A stretch of DNA of 64,000 nucleotides, taken from assembly GCF_020906515.1 (NCBI RefSeq), contig NC_085850.1:3472001-3536000 (forward strand). Direction: 5' to 3'. The stretch comes from Vanrija pseudolonga (lineage: Eukaryota; Basidiomycota; Tremellomycetes; Trichosporonales; Trichosporonaceae). Both the position numbers and the translations under genes were made by a program. Positions 35,782-45,621 of the stretch are shown here, piece after piece; the first letter of the stretch is position 1; each line of letters opens with the position of its first letter. The notes beneath the pieces are model-generated. The model was not told the origin of the DNA. It was given only the letters and a program-made list of their open reading frames with translations, and did not search any database.

Positions 35782-37883
35782 CTACTCCAAAAACACCTCA
35801 GGCTCCCACCTGACACGGCGCAGCAGCCTGCTCATATCCCGCACTGTGCTGCGCGCATGTAGCCAACGCGCGTTATCAATGAGCAGGATCATGCCGGCGC
35901 GCATATCGCCGAACGCTTGCCCGTCCAGCGTGGCCAGCACGGCGTCGACTTGAGCCAGCGCCGCGTCCGCTTCTGCCGTCGTGCCGCGCATAATGTCGCG
36001 CCGCCAGCGGAACTTGCCTGACGGCGTGAGGACGGGGCCGAGTGTCGCGGGGGAGCCCTTGTCAAACTCGGAGGGCACGACGAACTCGAACGACGGCTGC
36101 ATCAGGGCGGAGACGGTGCGCGGCTCGAGGCGCGCCACGAGGTCGTCGACTCGGAGCAGGCGCAGCTCGCCGCCGTGGAACCGGTCGGGACGGACGACGT
36201 GTAGTCCGAAATACCGCGGCGGAGCCGCCTCGAAGGAACAGTCCGTGTGCCATGGAAACACGTCCACGCCGTGCGAGCGCGCGCTGCTCGCTGCGCTAGG
36301 CGTCACGTCCCACAGCGCGCCGTGCGATGACGAGTGGGAGAGCGGGCTGCCGAGCGCGTGGGCGAGGGATAGGAGGCGGGAGGATGTGGCGTCCGCCGTT
36401 GGGAGGTGGAGGACTGCGAGGCCGTGGGCCTTGAGCGCGGTGCGGATCGTGTTCAGCTCAGTCGCGGCAGTCGTAGCCTTGAGGTCCATGTGCGCCGAGT
36501 CCGGTGTAGCTAGCCTGCGTAGTGGCTTCGCCGGAAGCACCAGACTGCAGGGCACGCCGGCGTCCGTCACCCCCACCACGGCGGTCCCGTTCGTGCTGAT
36601 GGCGATCACGTCCGAGTCGTTGGTGCGGAAGAGGGACGAGCCGAGCAGCGTGCGGTTTAGCACCATGAACGTGCCGACGACAGGCCAGGTGACTTGGCGC
36701 GGGGTCGCTGTTGTATTGCCGCCGCGGTCGTGGACGACGAGCGTCACCCGCCGCGAGGGGTAGTATCGTTGCAGGATGTGCCTTTCAGCGGCGAGCAGTG
36801 CCGCCCACTCGCCCGCGCTGGCGTCCTTGCCGAAGACCATGCCGGCGCCTTTGCCGCTCTGGTATAGCTTGAGCGTCCAGCCTGCCCTGTTATCGTGGCG
36901 CACGTAAACCTCATCGCCAGGCAAGTACGTCTCTGCGAGCCCGCCGCGCAGCGCGTCGGCCTGCGAAGGGGAGATGACGCCCTCGCCGACGAGACGCGGG
37001 AGCTCTCGCCGGATCAGCCCGAGCAGGCGCTTGTCGTGCACGATGTAGATGGTCCTCAGGTCATTGTAGCACACTTTCCCGAGCGCAATCAACACGTCCT
37101 CGTCCAGCGCCTCGATCTCGCGCTGGTGGAGCTGCAGCCAGACCTGGTCCAGCACGACGCCATCGGCGTCAGTGAGCGCGCCGCCGTCGTTGACCCGCAG
37201 GTCGGCAGGCCGCACCACGCGCGAGGTGGGATGCGTCGCGAGGTACATCGCCAGCCCGTACACCCTGTTCGGCCCGCACTCTGCGTCGGCGATGATCGCG
37301 ATCGGGCGGGTCGGGTCCGCGAGCGTATCGAACGCGGCGAGCACGTCGCGCTGGAGGGACGTCAGTGACGTGGCACAAGGTAGCCACTCACCCCCGGCGC
37401 TATGGTGCTGCGGTAGCCTTCCGCGATGAGCCCAGCCGCCGCCACCGCGTCGTCGTGCATCAGCGCATGCATGAACCCGTTGAACGGGAAGCGGGCGTTG
37501 ATCTCACATACACGCAACGGCGCGCCGTCAGGCGGCACGATATAGTCGGGCCGGATGGACCCGACGTCGGTGTACGGCCGCTGGGCGTCAATGGCGCGGA
37601 GGACGCGTTCAATCTTCTCTGGGGCAGGGATGGTCGCCATCCATTCTGGGTGCTGAAACCACTGCGACACGATGGACACGAGCACCGGGTGCAGCGCCGC
37701 GAAGAGGTCGAACAGCTCGGCTATGCGCGTGGGCGGCACGTACAGCGCGTACGGGGACATGGCGGACGCTTCCCACTCCACGTTTGGGAACTGGGCCGCG
37801 CGGTAGTCTGCCAACGCGTCCGTGTGTGTCTTGAACTCCGCCTCATAGTCTGGTGGGACGAGGTGGGTATACTCTTGCGGCAT
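35782..37883 (-). CDS. ATP-grasp ligase / TauD-type Fe(II)/2-oxoglutarate dioxygenase fusion
   Basis: Two exons (37883-37392, 37350-35782; intron 41 nt) encode 686 residues. The N-terminal 440 residues look like a circularly permuted ATP-grasp domain. Landmarks are IRPDYIVPPDG with RVCEINARFPFNGF (E127, N129 as Mg-ATP ligands), a glycine-rich loop WTLKLYQSGKGAGMVFGKD, and YIVHDKRLLGLI. The C-terminal 230 residues match TauD/clavaminate-synthase dioxygenases: FPWHTDCSFE supplies the HxD facial triad (H532, D534), NARWLHARST the distal His (H662), and RRVRW the 2-oxoglutarate Arg. The protein should couple an acid to an amine or similar nucleophile with ATP and hydroxylate or desaturate a product; substrates are unknown. 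It shares a 344-bp promoter with the divergent PaaK-like gene. Confidence 0.8.
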
Positions 37884-38227
37884 GGTGGTGGCGAGTGACT
37901 TTTCGGTGGCGACTGATCTTGGGCCGCCGGACCTCTCCGCTTTTTATCTCATCAAGGCCGCCGCTTCCACGCGCCGCTCCACGTTCCAGGCCACGTACCG
38001 CCGCGTTGTCTGGATCTCTCGGCGCTCGTTTAGCCTACTACTCGACTGTTGGCCGGATCCGTGCGTCGAGTCAGTCGCGCTGGAAGAGGACCGTGAGGTA
38101 CGTCAAGCGAGCCAGCGAGCTGTGCCTGGAGTGGCGACCGACTTTGGTGTGCCATCATAAGAGCGACCATCGCGACGAACGAGGTAGCTTTGTCAAAAAC
38201 ACACACATCAGCCATCCATCATCAGCC
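37884..38227. promoter_or_regulatory. Bidirectional promoter between ATP-grasp fusion and PaaK-like gene
   Basis: Only 344 bp separate the two divergent ATGs. The middle has a CTTTTTATC stretch near 37940 and CATCAGCCATCCATCATCAGCC just before the plus-strand ATG (about 38207-38227). Co-regulation is inferred from the spacing. Confidence 0.55.
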
Positions 38228-39508
38228 ATGACGCCCCCACAGACGTGGCCACCACCCCCGCCCCTCCGCACGCTCGACGACATCCTCGCCTCGGCCGCCA
38301 CGCACCCAGTGTACGCGCCGCTCCTGGCCCCCACCCCCGCCGAGCAGCACACCACCCTCGGAGCCTTCCCCCTCCTCACAAAGTCCCACCTCATCGCCAC
38401 CGTCCCGGAGCTGCTCGTCCCGCCGTGCCTGACATCAACGTACCTCTCCCCGACAGGCGGCACACGTACTGGTCCCCGGCCGCTCTTCGTGCCGACCGAC
38501 ACGAGCGATAACCGGATCCAGCGATACCTGTACGCGCAGCTCCTGCGCGCCACGGGCACGCTCGGCCCCGAGTCGGTCGTGCTCAACCTCCATGGCGGGA
38601 TGCCCATGTACCGCAGTGGCGACCTCACGTCCTCCATGATCGACTATGCGGGCGGGACGGAGCTCGCGTGCGGCGTGCACGCCAGCATGGCGCAGGCGAT
38701 GGAGTATGCGGGCCAGTTTGGCGCCAACACCGTCTCCGCGGCGGACAGCAAGCTCGTCCAGCTCGCCACCTGGGCCGACGAGCACCCCGACCAGGCGCAC
38801 AACTTCCACACGGCGCTGTTCACGTCCGAGCCGCTGTCCCGCAAGCAAGAGGCCTTCGTGCGCCGCGCGCTGGGCGTGCGCGCCATCGGCAGCGTGTACG
38901 GCAGCGCCGAGTGCGGGCCAGTGGCGGTTGCGCCACCGACAACGGCGGCAGGCGAGGAGACGCGCACGTTCGTCGTCGACCGGCGGATGTTTGTCGTCGA
39001 GGTCGTTTCCGACGGCAGCAAGGTGCTCGCGTCGAGTCTTGATTCGGACCCGGCTCCACACCCAGTTGGCGAGGTCGTGCTCACGTCGCTCGTGAGGCAC
39101 CGTAACCCGATCGTGCGGTACCGAACTGGCGACTACGGGGTCATCCGGGCGCATGCCAGCAGCCCCGAGTTGGTATACGTCGAGCTGCACGGCCGCGACA
39201 AGGAGCTCAGCTTCAGCCTCGCGACAGACTACATTGACGTCAGCAAGATCGAGGCCATCATGGCGCGGTACGCCGTCATCCAGTGGCAGGTGGTCCTGAG
39301 CGCAGGGGAGAGCGTCGAGTTCCGCGCCGTGTTTGACAGCGATGGCGGGCGACACAACGTGCAGGAGCGCGCCGACGCCGTGAGGAGCGAGATCCGCACG
39401 CATATCCTCGGCGACGATATCCCCGTTGCTGTGAATGCGGTGGGGTACGACGAGCTAGAAAAGGGCAGCATGGCGCGCAAGCTGCGCAAGGTGGTGGATA
39501 ACCGGTAG
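38228..39508 (+). CDS. PaaK-like adenylate-forming enzyme (AMP-dependent ligase)
   Basis: A single exon encodes 426 residues, close to the roughly 430 of bacterial phenylacetate-CoA ligase. ATP-binding motifs are visible in order: LSPTGGTRTG (phosphate loop, 73-82), YGSAECGP (A5-type, 224-231), RYRTGDYGVI (the Asp that binds ribose), a GRDKELSFSL hinge region, and the C-terminal EKGSMARKLRKV, which holds the catalytic lysine. The enzyme should activate an acid as acyl-AMP and pass it to CoA or another nucleophile. The substrate is unknown. An upstream in-frame stretch to 37853 overlaps the divergent gene and is Ser/Arg-rich, so the ATG at 38228 (after CATCAGCC) is preferred. The lack of introns is unusual here and might reflect bacterial ancestry (inference). 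Confidence 0.85.
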   Translation: MTPPQTWPPPPPLRTLDDILASAATHPVYAPLLAPTPAEQHTTLGAFPLLTKSHLIATVPELLVPPCLTSTYLSPTGGTRTGPRPLFVPTDTSDNRIQRYLYAQLLRATGTLGPESVVLNLHGGMPMYRSGDLTSSMIDYAGGTELACGVHASMAQAMEYAGQFGANTVSAADSKLVQLATWADEHPDQAHNFHTALFTSEPLSRKQEAFVRRALGVRAIGSVYGSAECGPVAVAPPTTAAGEETRTFVVDRRMFVVEVVSDGSKVLASSLDSDPAPHPVGEVVLTSLVRHRNPIVRYRTGDYGVIRAHASSPELVYVELHGRDKELSFSLATDYIDVSKIEAIMARYAVIQWQVVLSAGESVEFRAVFDSDGGRHNVQERADAVRSEIRTHILGDDIPVAVNAVGYDELEKGSMARKLRKVVDNR

Positions 39509-39656
39509 TAGGTATAACTTTGTTGCTGGCGGTGAGTTGGGATCAGCTCGTGAGCCATAACCTCGCCGTCAGTCAGCCCAAACCCTCTATGAATCCATGT
39601 ACCCGTACAAGCCCCAGCGGCGTCTATGCGGAACAGAACAGAAACCAGCTCCAACC

Positions 39657-40902
39657 CTAGTGTGCGACGTAACGGTCGATCTCCTCCCATCCGCTGCCGG
39701 CCTCGGTCTTGAGCTCGGCAAGCAGGTCGTCGTACACGGCCCACCACCACGAGTGGAGGATGTCGTAGTCTGTCTTGCTGGGCTGCGGCGGGGCCGAGTG
39801 CACGGCCTCGAGGAGTGGTGCGGGGAGGGGGCGGCGCACGCCGTCTGCAGGCGAGCGCGGTGGTGTTGGGAGCACAGAGCGTTCTGGGAGGCCGGCGGGA
39901 CGCTTGTTCCATGGCTTCTCGAGGCTGCGACGTCAGCTTCGTTCTGAACCGTTCAGCTCACATGAAGTGGAGGAGGCGGACCTCGTTGTCGTCCCAGATG
40001 TTCTGGTGCACCGCGCGCTCCGTCTTGAGCGAGTTGGTCCACCACGGCAGGACGCGCCACTTGCCCTTGAACACCTCGGCGAGCACGTCCTGGTCTGGGA
40101 ACTGTGCCTCGGCGATTGTGGGCGAGTTGTCGAGGTGGTCGACGAGCGTGTCCATCAGCTCGCGCGAGGGGTGGAGGACGACGACGCCAGAGTTGAGGAG
40201 GTGCGAGGTGCGCGGGCTGTCGAGCGTCGGCTGGGGGACGTTGTCGAGCGTCGTCGGGCGGGGCTGGTGCGAGAGCGCACAGTTGGCGGGCACCCTGGGG
40301 CCAGGTCAGCATCACTTCACACAGATCCACGCACCAGTCGTCGGGGTAGTGGGCAAACTTGAACGGGTTGCACGCGCACACTGGCGCAGCGGCAATCCAG
40401 TCCTTGCCGAGCTCAATGTCAAACAGCTCGTCCATGCCGCGCAGGAAGATGGTGTCGGCGTCAATGAGGATCAGGCGCTCGAACTGGTCCAGCCCAAACA
40501 CCTGGAGCTTGGTCCACGTGTCGTGGAACCGGTGCGCCTTGTCGCCGTCAAAGCCCGAGTGCTTGCCCTCGCCGGGGGAGAGGTGCTCGATGTCGATGAC
40601 CTCGAGGCCGCGCTTGCGGATGATGGCGCGCGCAGACTCGGGGAGCGCGTCGGTCACGAGCACGACGAGCGGGTACGACGACACGCTGACGAGGGTGCGG
40701 TGCAGTGCGAGCAGGCCTGGGGGGGCGTTAGCGGTGCTCGATCCCCAGTCCAGCAGCAGTCGCCGCTCGCCCAACCTCAACCTCAACCTCCACCACGCAC
40801 GCCCCACTCACCTGGTAGGTAGGTCGGGCGCGTGACGAGCGCCGCCCACGCCTTGCGGCCTGCCGGTGCTGTGGTTGCTGTCGTCGCTGCTGGCGATGCC
40901 AT
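39657..40902 (-). CDS. GT8 family glycosyltransferase (glycogenin-like fold)
   Basis: Four exons (40902-40812, 40716-40335, 40294-39962, 39924-39657) give 357 residues. The GT8 core is clear: SYPLVVLVTDALPE, a KLQVFGLDQFERLILIDADTIFLR segment with the metal-binding DAD (D116-D118), DWIAAAPVCACNPFKF, a LNSGVVVLHPS motif and FPDQDVLAEVFKGKWRVLPW. Such enzymes transfer a sugar from UDP- or other nucleotide-sugars. The C-terminal 90 residues end in TDYDILHSWWWAVYDDLLAEL and lack the repeated Tyr-containing tail of true glycogenin, so it is more likely an N-acetylglucosaminyl- or galactosyltransferase-type relative. There is no clear signal anchor. It is convergent with the PaaK-like gene (148 bp between stops). 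Confidence 0.86.
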
Positions 40903-41540
40903 TGTCGCTGTAGACAAAGAAATGAAAAAGTCTGATTAGCAAACGTTTGTGATGGTGACTTTATCGGGCCGAAGCTACGCGCCAAGATGACTTTGTGCCA
41001 TCACACCATCGATCGCGCGTGTAAACAATTAGATTCCGTGGGGGGGTGGGTGAGTCATTCCATCGGACACAACCGAGAAAGGCGTGCCGTGAGTGGCACG
41101 AGCCGATACGGAGACGAGGTGGCCCCGGAATGGAGTCTGCGAGGCTAGTGAGAGTCGAGAGCGAGGAGGGAAGTGGCGATAACAAACTCGCTGCCGCCGC
41201 ACGACGCGAGGTAGCAAAGCACCTCGCGCACCCCGCGACACACGGACCGCGACATGGAAGAGTAAGGGAAGGACGTCAGAAGGCACGTGGTTCGTAAGCG
41301 AGCCTCCTCGAGCCTCTCAGTTGCTGCTTGCGTTCCTCGTTTCTGATGTGTGGATGTGCTTTAAGGCAAGAACTTTACTCTAATGCGCATTTCACGGTTT
41401 TGTAATCAACCTTGAGGGCTGATAAAAAGTTCTGATCAACCTCCATCTCACCTTCCCCCTTTCCTCCCCCCTCTCCTCGCCATCTCCCACACCATGCAGA
41501 CCAACAGAACCTCGGAGAGCCCAAAAACGAGCACGCTCGC
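40903..41540. other. Intergenic region, GT8 promoter and tRNA 3' flank
   Basis: 638 bp without an open frame of interest. The segment next to the tRNA is C/T-rich with CTTTCCTCCCCC near 41457. No gene is seen. Confidence 0.5.
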
Positions 41541-41623
41541 TGCCTTCTACCCGAATCGAACGGGTGACCTTTCCATAGCATGTCCATACTAGTGGAAAAT
41601 TCTAGCCACTGAACTAAGAAGGC
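41541..41623 (-). tRNA. tRNA-Thr(AGT): tRNA-Thr (AGT), 10-nt intron
   Basis: Read on the minus strand, a 7-bp acceptor stem (GCCTTCT with AGAAGGC), a D-arm GTTC/GAAT, an anticodon stem TTCCA/TGGAA and a T-arm ACCCG-TTCGATT-CGGGT fold cleanly. The 17-nt anticodon loop is CT-AGT-A, a 10-nt intron at the canonical position after base 37, and A. The discriminator is A. The anticodon AGT (IGU after modification) reads Thr codons. Confidence 0.88.
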
Positions 41624-41678
41624 AAGTAGGCGGCGCCGAAGCCGTTGCCGACACCGACGCCGCTGCTCTCGCTCTGCT

Positions 41679-41765
41679 CTGCCCCACACGGGCTCGAACC
41701 GTGGACCTCGGAGTTGTCGTCAGATGATAACAGCTCCACGCGCTAGCCAACTGAGCCATAGGGCA
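41679..41765 (-). tRNA. tRNA-Asn(GTT): tRNA-Asn (GTT), 13-nt intron
   Basis: The minus strand gives acceptor TGCCCTA/TGGGGCA, anticodon stem TGGAG/CTCCG and T-arm CACGG-TTCGAGC-CCGTG. The loop CT-GTT-A is followed by a 13-nt intron after base 37. The D-stem GCTC/GCGC has one mismatch. The anticodon GTT assigns Asn; the discriminator is G. It lies 55 bp upstream of the Thr gene in the same orientation. Confidence 0.85.
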
Positions 41766-42076
41766 GATAGATGTTGATGTCTGGCTTTGGGGTTGGTCGG
41801 TTGTGAGGAGGCGGCCAGGGTCTGGGGACGAACCCTGGTGCGAGGGGTCGCTTCGGGCGGTCTGTGGCTGGCTGCATGCTGCATGCTGCGTGAGATGCAT
41901 GCCTGAGTGAGCTGGTTGTGTGAATATCAGAGCCTGCTACGGTGGAATGCGGAGACGCAGATGACGACCATCAGCGTTCAGTTAAGAGCCACATTCCATC
42001 GCCTCATTTCAAACTATGGTTTTCTCTTATCTCTCCTACTACCACCTCACTCCTACTCAAAAGATGGCACAGCCAC
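41766..42076. other. Spacer between tRNA pair and protease 3' end
   Basis: 311 bp, with CTGCATGCTGCATGCTGCG near 41873-41891 and no open frame of note. The part near 42000-42060 is AT-richer and probably carries the protease poly(A) region. Confidence 0.5.
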
Positions 42077-43812
42077 TCAGAGAAGAAGAGCAAGTGCCAG
42101 CCCCGAAAGGGCAGCAACAGCAGGCACGCTCACAACGGCGCCGATCACGCTGCCGGAGGGCTTGGTGCTGCTGGTCCCCCCCGGGGTCGTGCCGTTGGTG
42201 GCTGTGCTGTTGACTGTAGCGGTGATCTTGTCAGGGGTGGCGATACGCAGCTCGGGCTTGAGCTGCGCAATCCCCACACGGGGCTGGTGAGCCTCCTCCA
42301 CGCTGTGCGCGAGGTAGTACCCAGCCAGCCAAGGTGGGCCAATGACCCAGATCGAATTCCTGGCCGTCAGCAAACAGGATGGCGAGGCCGCCGTTGAACT
42401 TACAGGCCGAGAGCTGCTTCGCATACATGCGTCTGGTTGGCCTTGGCGGCCGCCGCCTTGACGGCGTTCTGCAGTTCCGTGCTGTTGAGGTTGGCAGCGT
42501 ACTGGTCTATGGTCTGGATCTGGCGGATGAAGGCCCCTGGCGGCGTAGGGAAGCTGGTGTTCGCGAAACGGTAGCCGAAGTCGAGAACGGGGAACTTCTG
42601 CTCCGGATTGCACCCAAAAGAGTAGGCACCCTCCACCTCGCCGATGGAGATATTATAAGTCTCGTTGAGCGTACGGACAATGATATCCAGCTGATCCTGC
42701 GGAGCCATGAGTCCGATGCCGCCACTATCGAAAATGGCCGTGGACAGGTTGAGGCCCTGTACAGCCTTGCCAGCAATCTCGACAGCGTCCAACTTGACGG
42801 TCCAATGCGAGTTACCTTCGAGGCCGTCAGTTCCGTTTGTGATGTAGGTCACGCCTTCCGGGGTCGTGGCGCTGGGGTCAGGGGTGTAAATGGCGTCGAC
42901 CCATGTAAAGTCCCCGTCGATCTTTGACTGGTCCACACCACTGTGGCGACATCAGCCTAGTGGACACACTGATTGAACCTCATACGTACCCAAGACTTAT
43001 CTCGCCGCCATCGTGTCGGGTGGCTAGGTTGGGAACGTCTTGAGGCTTGGGACCAATGGCAGGGGGGGCCAACTTCATGTAGCTGCACGGGCGTGAGCTC
43101 ATATGATTGACGAAAGTGCCAGGAGACTCACACCCCAAACACCTTCTCCGCCCATTGGGGAAGCACTTGGGTCCACCATGCATTGGCCTCTCCGGGTAAG
43201 CCGAACCCGATGATCCCCGCGTGGGAATCGTTGAGCCACTTGATCGAGGAGTTTACCAGGCCTTTCTGTCAGCGCTCCTGTTCAACATGTAGTACAGTAC
43301 CCACCAAGCTCAACCTCGGAACTGAACGAGCCCATCTTGACCACGTCCTTGGCCTTGGTGCCGTTGTTGGAGGAAAAGGCGGCGGTTCCCCAGTCTCCTC
43401 CATAATTGGCTACGAAGTCGGTGCCGAGCCTCTGCAGGGACGTCGATGCGTTGGGGTTGAAGCGCTGCGCGGCACCACAATCGTTGGGGTCGTCACATTC
43501 GGTGAACACCCACAGTGGCGTGGAGCCGGTGTCGAGGAGGACTGTCATGTTCTGAGGCGGGGTCCCCACCTCAATGTCGACGAGATACTGAAAGTCCCAG
43601 GCCGCGGACTGCAGGGGAATGTTGTTGGTACTGTTGGCGCTGTCCGCCTGCTGGCGCCGGTGCAGGCCTCTGTGGGGGTTACCAGCGTCGCGAGCAACGG
43701 CCTGCTGGTGCATCTTGAGGATAGTCGGGCCGCCGCGCTTGGCCGGCTCGATGGCCGACGCCGACGCCGAGGCGACGATAGCGAGAAGGGAGAAGAGGAT
43801 GGCCGACCGCAT
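42077..43812 (-). CDS. GPI-anchored pepsin-family aspartic protease
   Basis: Five exons (43812-43305, 43261-43132, 43082-42990, 42940-42404, 42359-42077) give 516 residues. A signal peptide of about 20 residues and a propeptide with an RR dibasic site (52-53) precede the mature enzyme. The first active-site motif is VLLDTGSTPLWV (D94), the second IFDSGGIGLMAP (D315; DSG, functional in many fungal members). SHAGIIGFG and the C-terminal IWVIGPPWLAGYY with PRVGIAQ are further family landmarks. The tail (Ser/Thr/Pro-rich, then ALSGLALALLL) looks like a GPI signal, so a yapsin-like surface protease is likely. The last intron (44 nt) restores the frame into the conserved IWVIG strand. It lies between two tRNA clusters. 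Confidence 0.87.
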
Positions 43813-45082
43813 CGTGGATGGGGGGAATAGGGGGCCTCAGCCCGACCGCCCTCGCTCGCCTTTTATGTATCATCCCCAGCCCTCCCTCCTCTCCGAGCAA
43901 CAAACATGTCAACAGGCGCGAGCGCGGGGGCCTTAACGGGGCCGTGTTTGGTGTCGTCGTCGTATCCCTCGTCGTCAACGTCGTCGACGCCGGCACCGGC
44001 GGGTACGGATGGATGCGGCGGTACGGGCTAACCGGCCGTGTGAGCAGCGATCGTAACCTGCTTCCTGCTTCCCCTGGTTACGTTCGTAATCGTGTTGTTG
44101 CGTGGTGGTGGTGGGTGGGAAGCAGCAGATGATCGGCGGCGGCGGCGTCGCGCGCGTCTGGCCTGTCTGTCCATTCCGGTAAACCTGGGGTACATAGCGC
44201 ACTAAGCATGGATAAGCATGTCGGCCGCAGCACCCAAGCATGCCGGCACTCGAATGCGGGGGTTGCCAGGCTCCACAGAGGAACAGTCTCATGGCATCAG
44301 GGTGAAACGCGTGCCTTTAATACATCCGAGGCTCCAGGCGGGTCGATGCTGCTGCATTGGTAAATGTACGTGTTCTGTAGGGCTGTACGGCGAGCGACTG
44401 CGCAGGACACGTACGTTGGTGTCGTATGCAGTAGCCAGAGAGAGAGAGTCGTGAGCCCGCGGTCTGTGTGTTTCAACCGGAGACGTGTGAGACGTTCGTT
44501 ATCAGGGGCAGCGTAAACAACAGCGACGCCAGAGTGATGGTGGCTGGGGCATGTGTAACCTGTAACAGACCTCCTGCATGCTATCGGAGCCCGAGACACA
44601 AAGTCCAGGCTTGAGCAGATGCCGGTGTCAAACCCAAACAGCACACGCACGCAGGTGACCACCGTGCCGACGCGGTTCCCATGCCCAGCAGTGTCCCGTC
44701 CCGTCCAAATGGCCGTGTGGTCGTCAGTCACTCGGCCAAAATCAGGTCACCGAGATCACCGGAGGCTGGTCGCTGGGAATCATGGGCACCGCCCCGCCGC
44801 GCCCGCCGTCGTGACGGGCTCGCTCCAAGCGCGTGCTCGAGCTGCTCAGACGGCCTCGTGACGGGATCCCGATTACGCAAATGCACTGCACTGCACTCGC
44901 CTCGTCGACCACACGGCACCATCGTTCCGACTGACACGATTGGGCCCCGGATCGGCGCCACACATCCGACAATCATCACCGCACCTCCACCCAGCGCCAC
45001 CAAAAATTTCACCACCTCACACCACCTTCACTTTCGACCTCGTCTTTCGTCCTCTTCTTCCAACGACACAGGCAAAAGAGTA
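43813..45082. promoter_or_regulatory. Protease upstream region
   Basis: 1.27 kb between the protease start and the second tRNA cluster. The first 60 nt upstream include a CTTTTATGTATC stretch, read on minus as a possible TATA-type element. Frames of up to 144 codons overlap on both strands and look random. No gene is seen. Confidence 0.45.
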
Positions 45083-45165
45083 AGCCTAGTATGGGGCTCG
45101 AACCCATGACATTTTGATGTCTTAGTAGTAAGAGTCAAACTATCTACCGACTGATATAACCAGGC
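45083..45165 (-). tRNA. tRNA-Lys(CTT): tRNA-Lys (CTT), 10-nt intron
   Basis: Minus-strand folding gives acceptor GCCTGGT/ACTAGGC, D-arm TATC/GATA, anticodon stem TTTGA/TCAAA and T-arm ATGGG-TTCGAGC-CCCAT. The loop CT-CTT-A is followed by a 10-nt intron. The discriminator is T, as I recall for the S. cerevisiae tRNA-Lys(CTT), which supports the assignment. Confidence 0.88.
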
Positions 45166-45177
45166 TTGAGTGTGGCA

Positions 45178-45263
45178 TTCTCCGCCAGGGAGTCGAACCC
45201 TGCTCTACCGCGATCTTTCTCTCTCATGAGAGGCGGTTATACTAACCGATATACTAGCGAAGA
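45178..45263 (-). tRNA. tRNA-Glu(CTC): tRNA-Glu (CTC), 14-nt intron
   Basis: Acceptor TCTTCGC/GCGGAGA, D-stem GTAT/GTAT (with two G-T pairs), anticodon stem ACCGC/GCGGT and T-arm CAGGG-TTCGACT-CCCTG are present on the minus strand. The loop reads CT-CTC-A, then a 14-nt purine-rich intron, then C. The gene is 12 bp from the Lys gene, so co-transcription is possible. Confidence 0.85.
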
Positions 45264-45271
45264 GAACTGCC

Positions 45272-45361
45272 TGACCTCTGGCGGGATCGAACCGCCGACC
45301 TCATGCGTAGCGCTCGGATCGAGTGTTAAGCATGCGCTCTAACCAGCTGAGCTAAGTGGCC
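45272..45361 (-). tRNA. tRNA-Val(AAC): tRNA-Val (AAC), 16-nt intron
   Basis: Acceptor GGCCACT/AGAGGTC has one A-A mismatch and one G-T pair. D-arm GCTC/GAGC, anticodon stem CATGC/GCATG and T-arm GGCGG-TTCGATC-CCGCC are sound. The loop TT-AAC-A precedes a 16-nt intron. Anticodon AAC assigns Val. It lies 8 bp from the Glu gene. Confidence 0.82.
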
Positions 45362-45621
45362 TTGGATGTTGACGGGGTCTGGTGGTCAGATCTGAGCGTG
45401 AAGAGACCCTGGGTGCGAGAGCGCCTTGACCCTGAGGCATGCTCGCGAGCATGGAATGCTCATTGGGATTGGGAAGGCGCTCGTAGGCTGGACGAGTTGG
45501 ACCCAGACATTGTGCATGACGAGTGTGGATGACTCTTGCATCGGTTCTCATTGCCTCTATCAAGTGCCACAAATGTCCAACCCAACATCAGGCCCCTTTC
45601 CTAGCTCTTCTATTTACCGCC

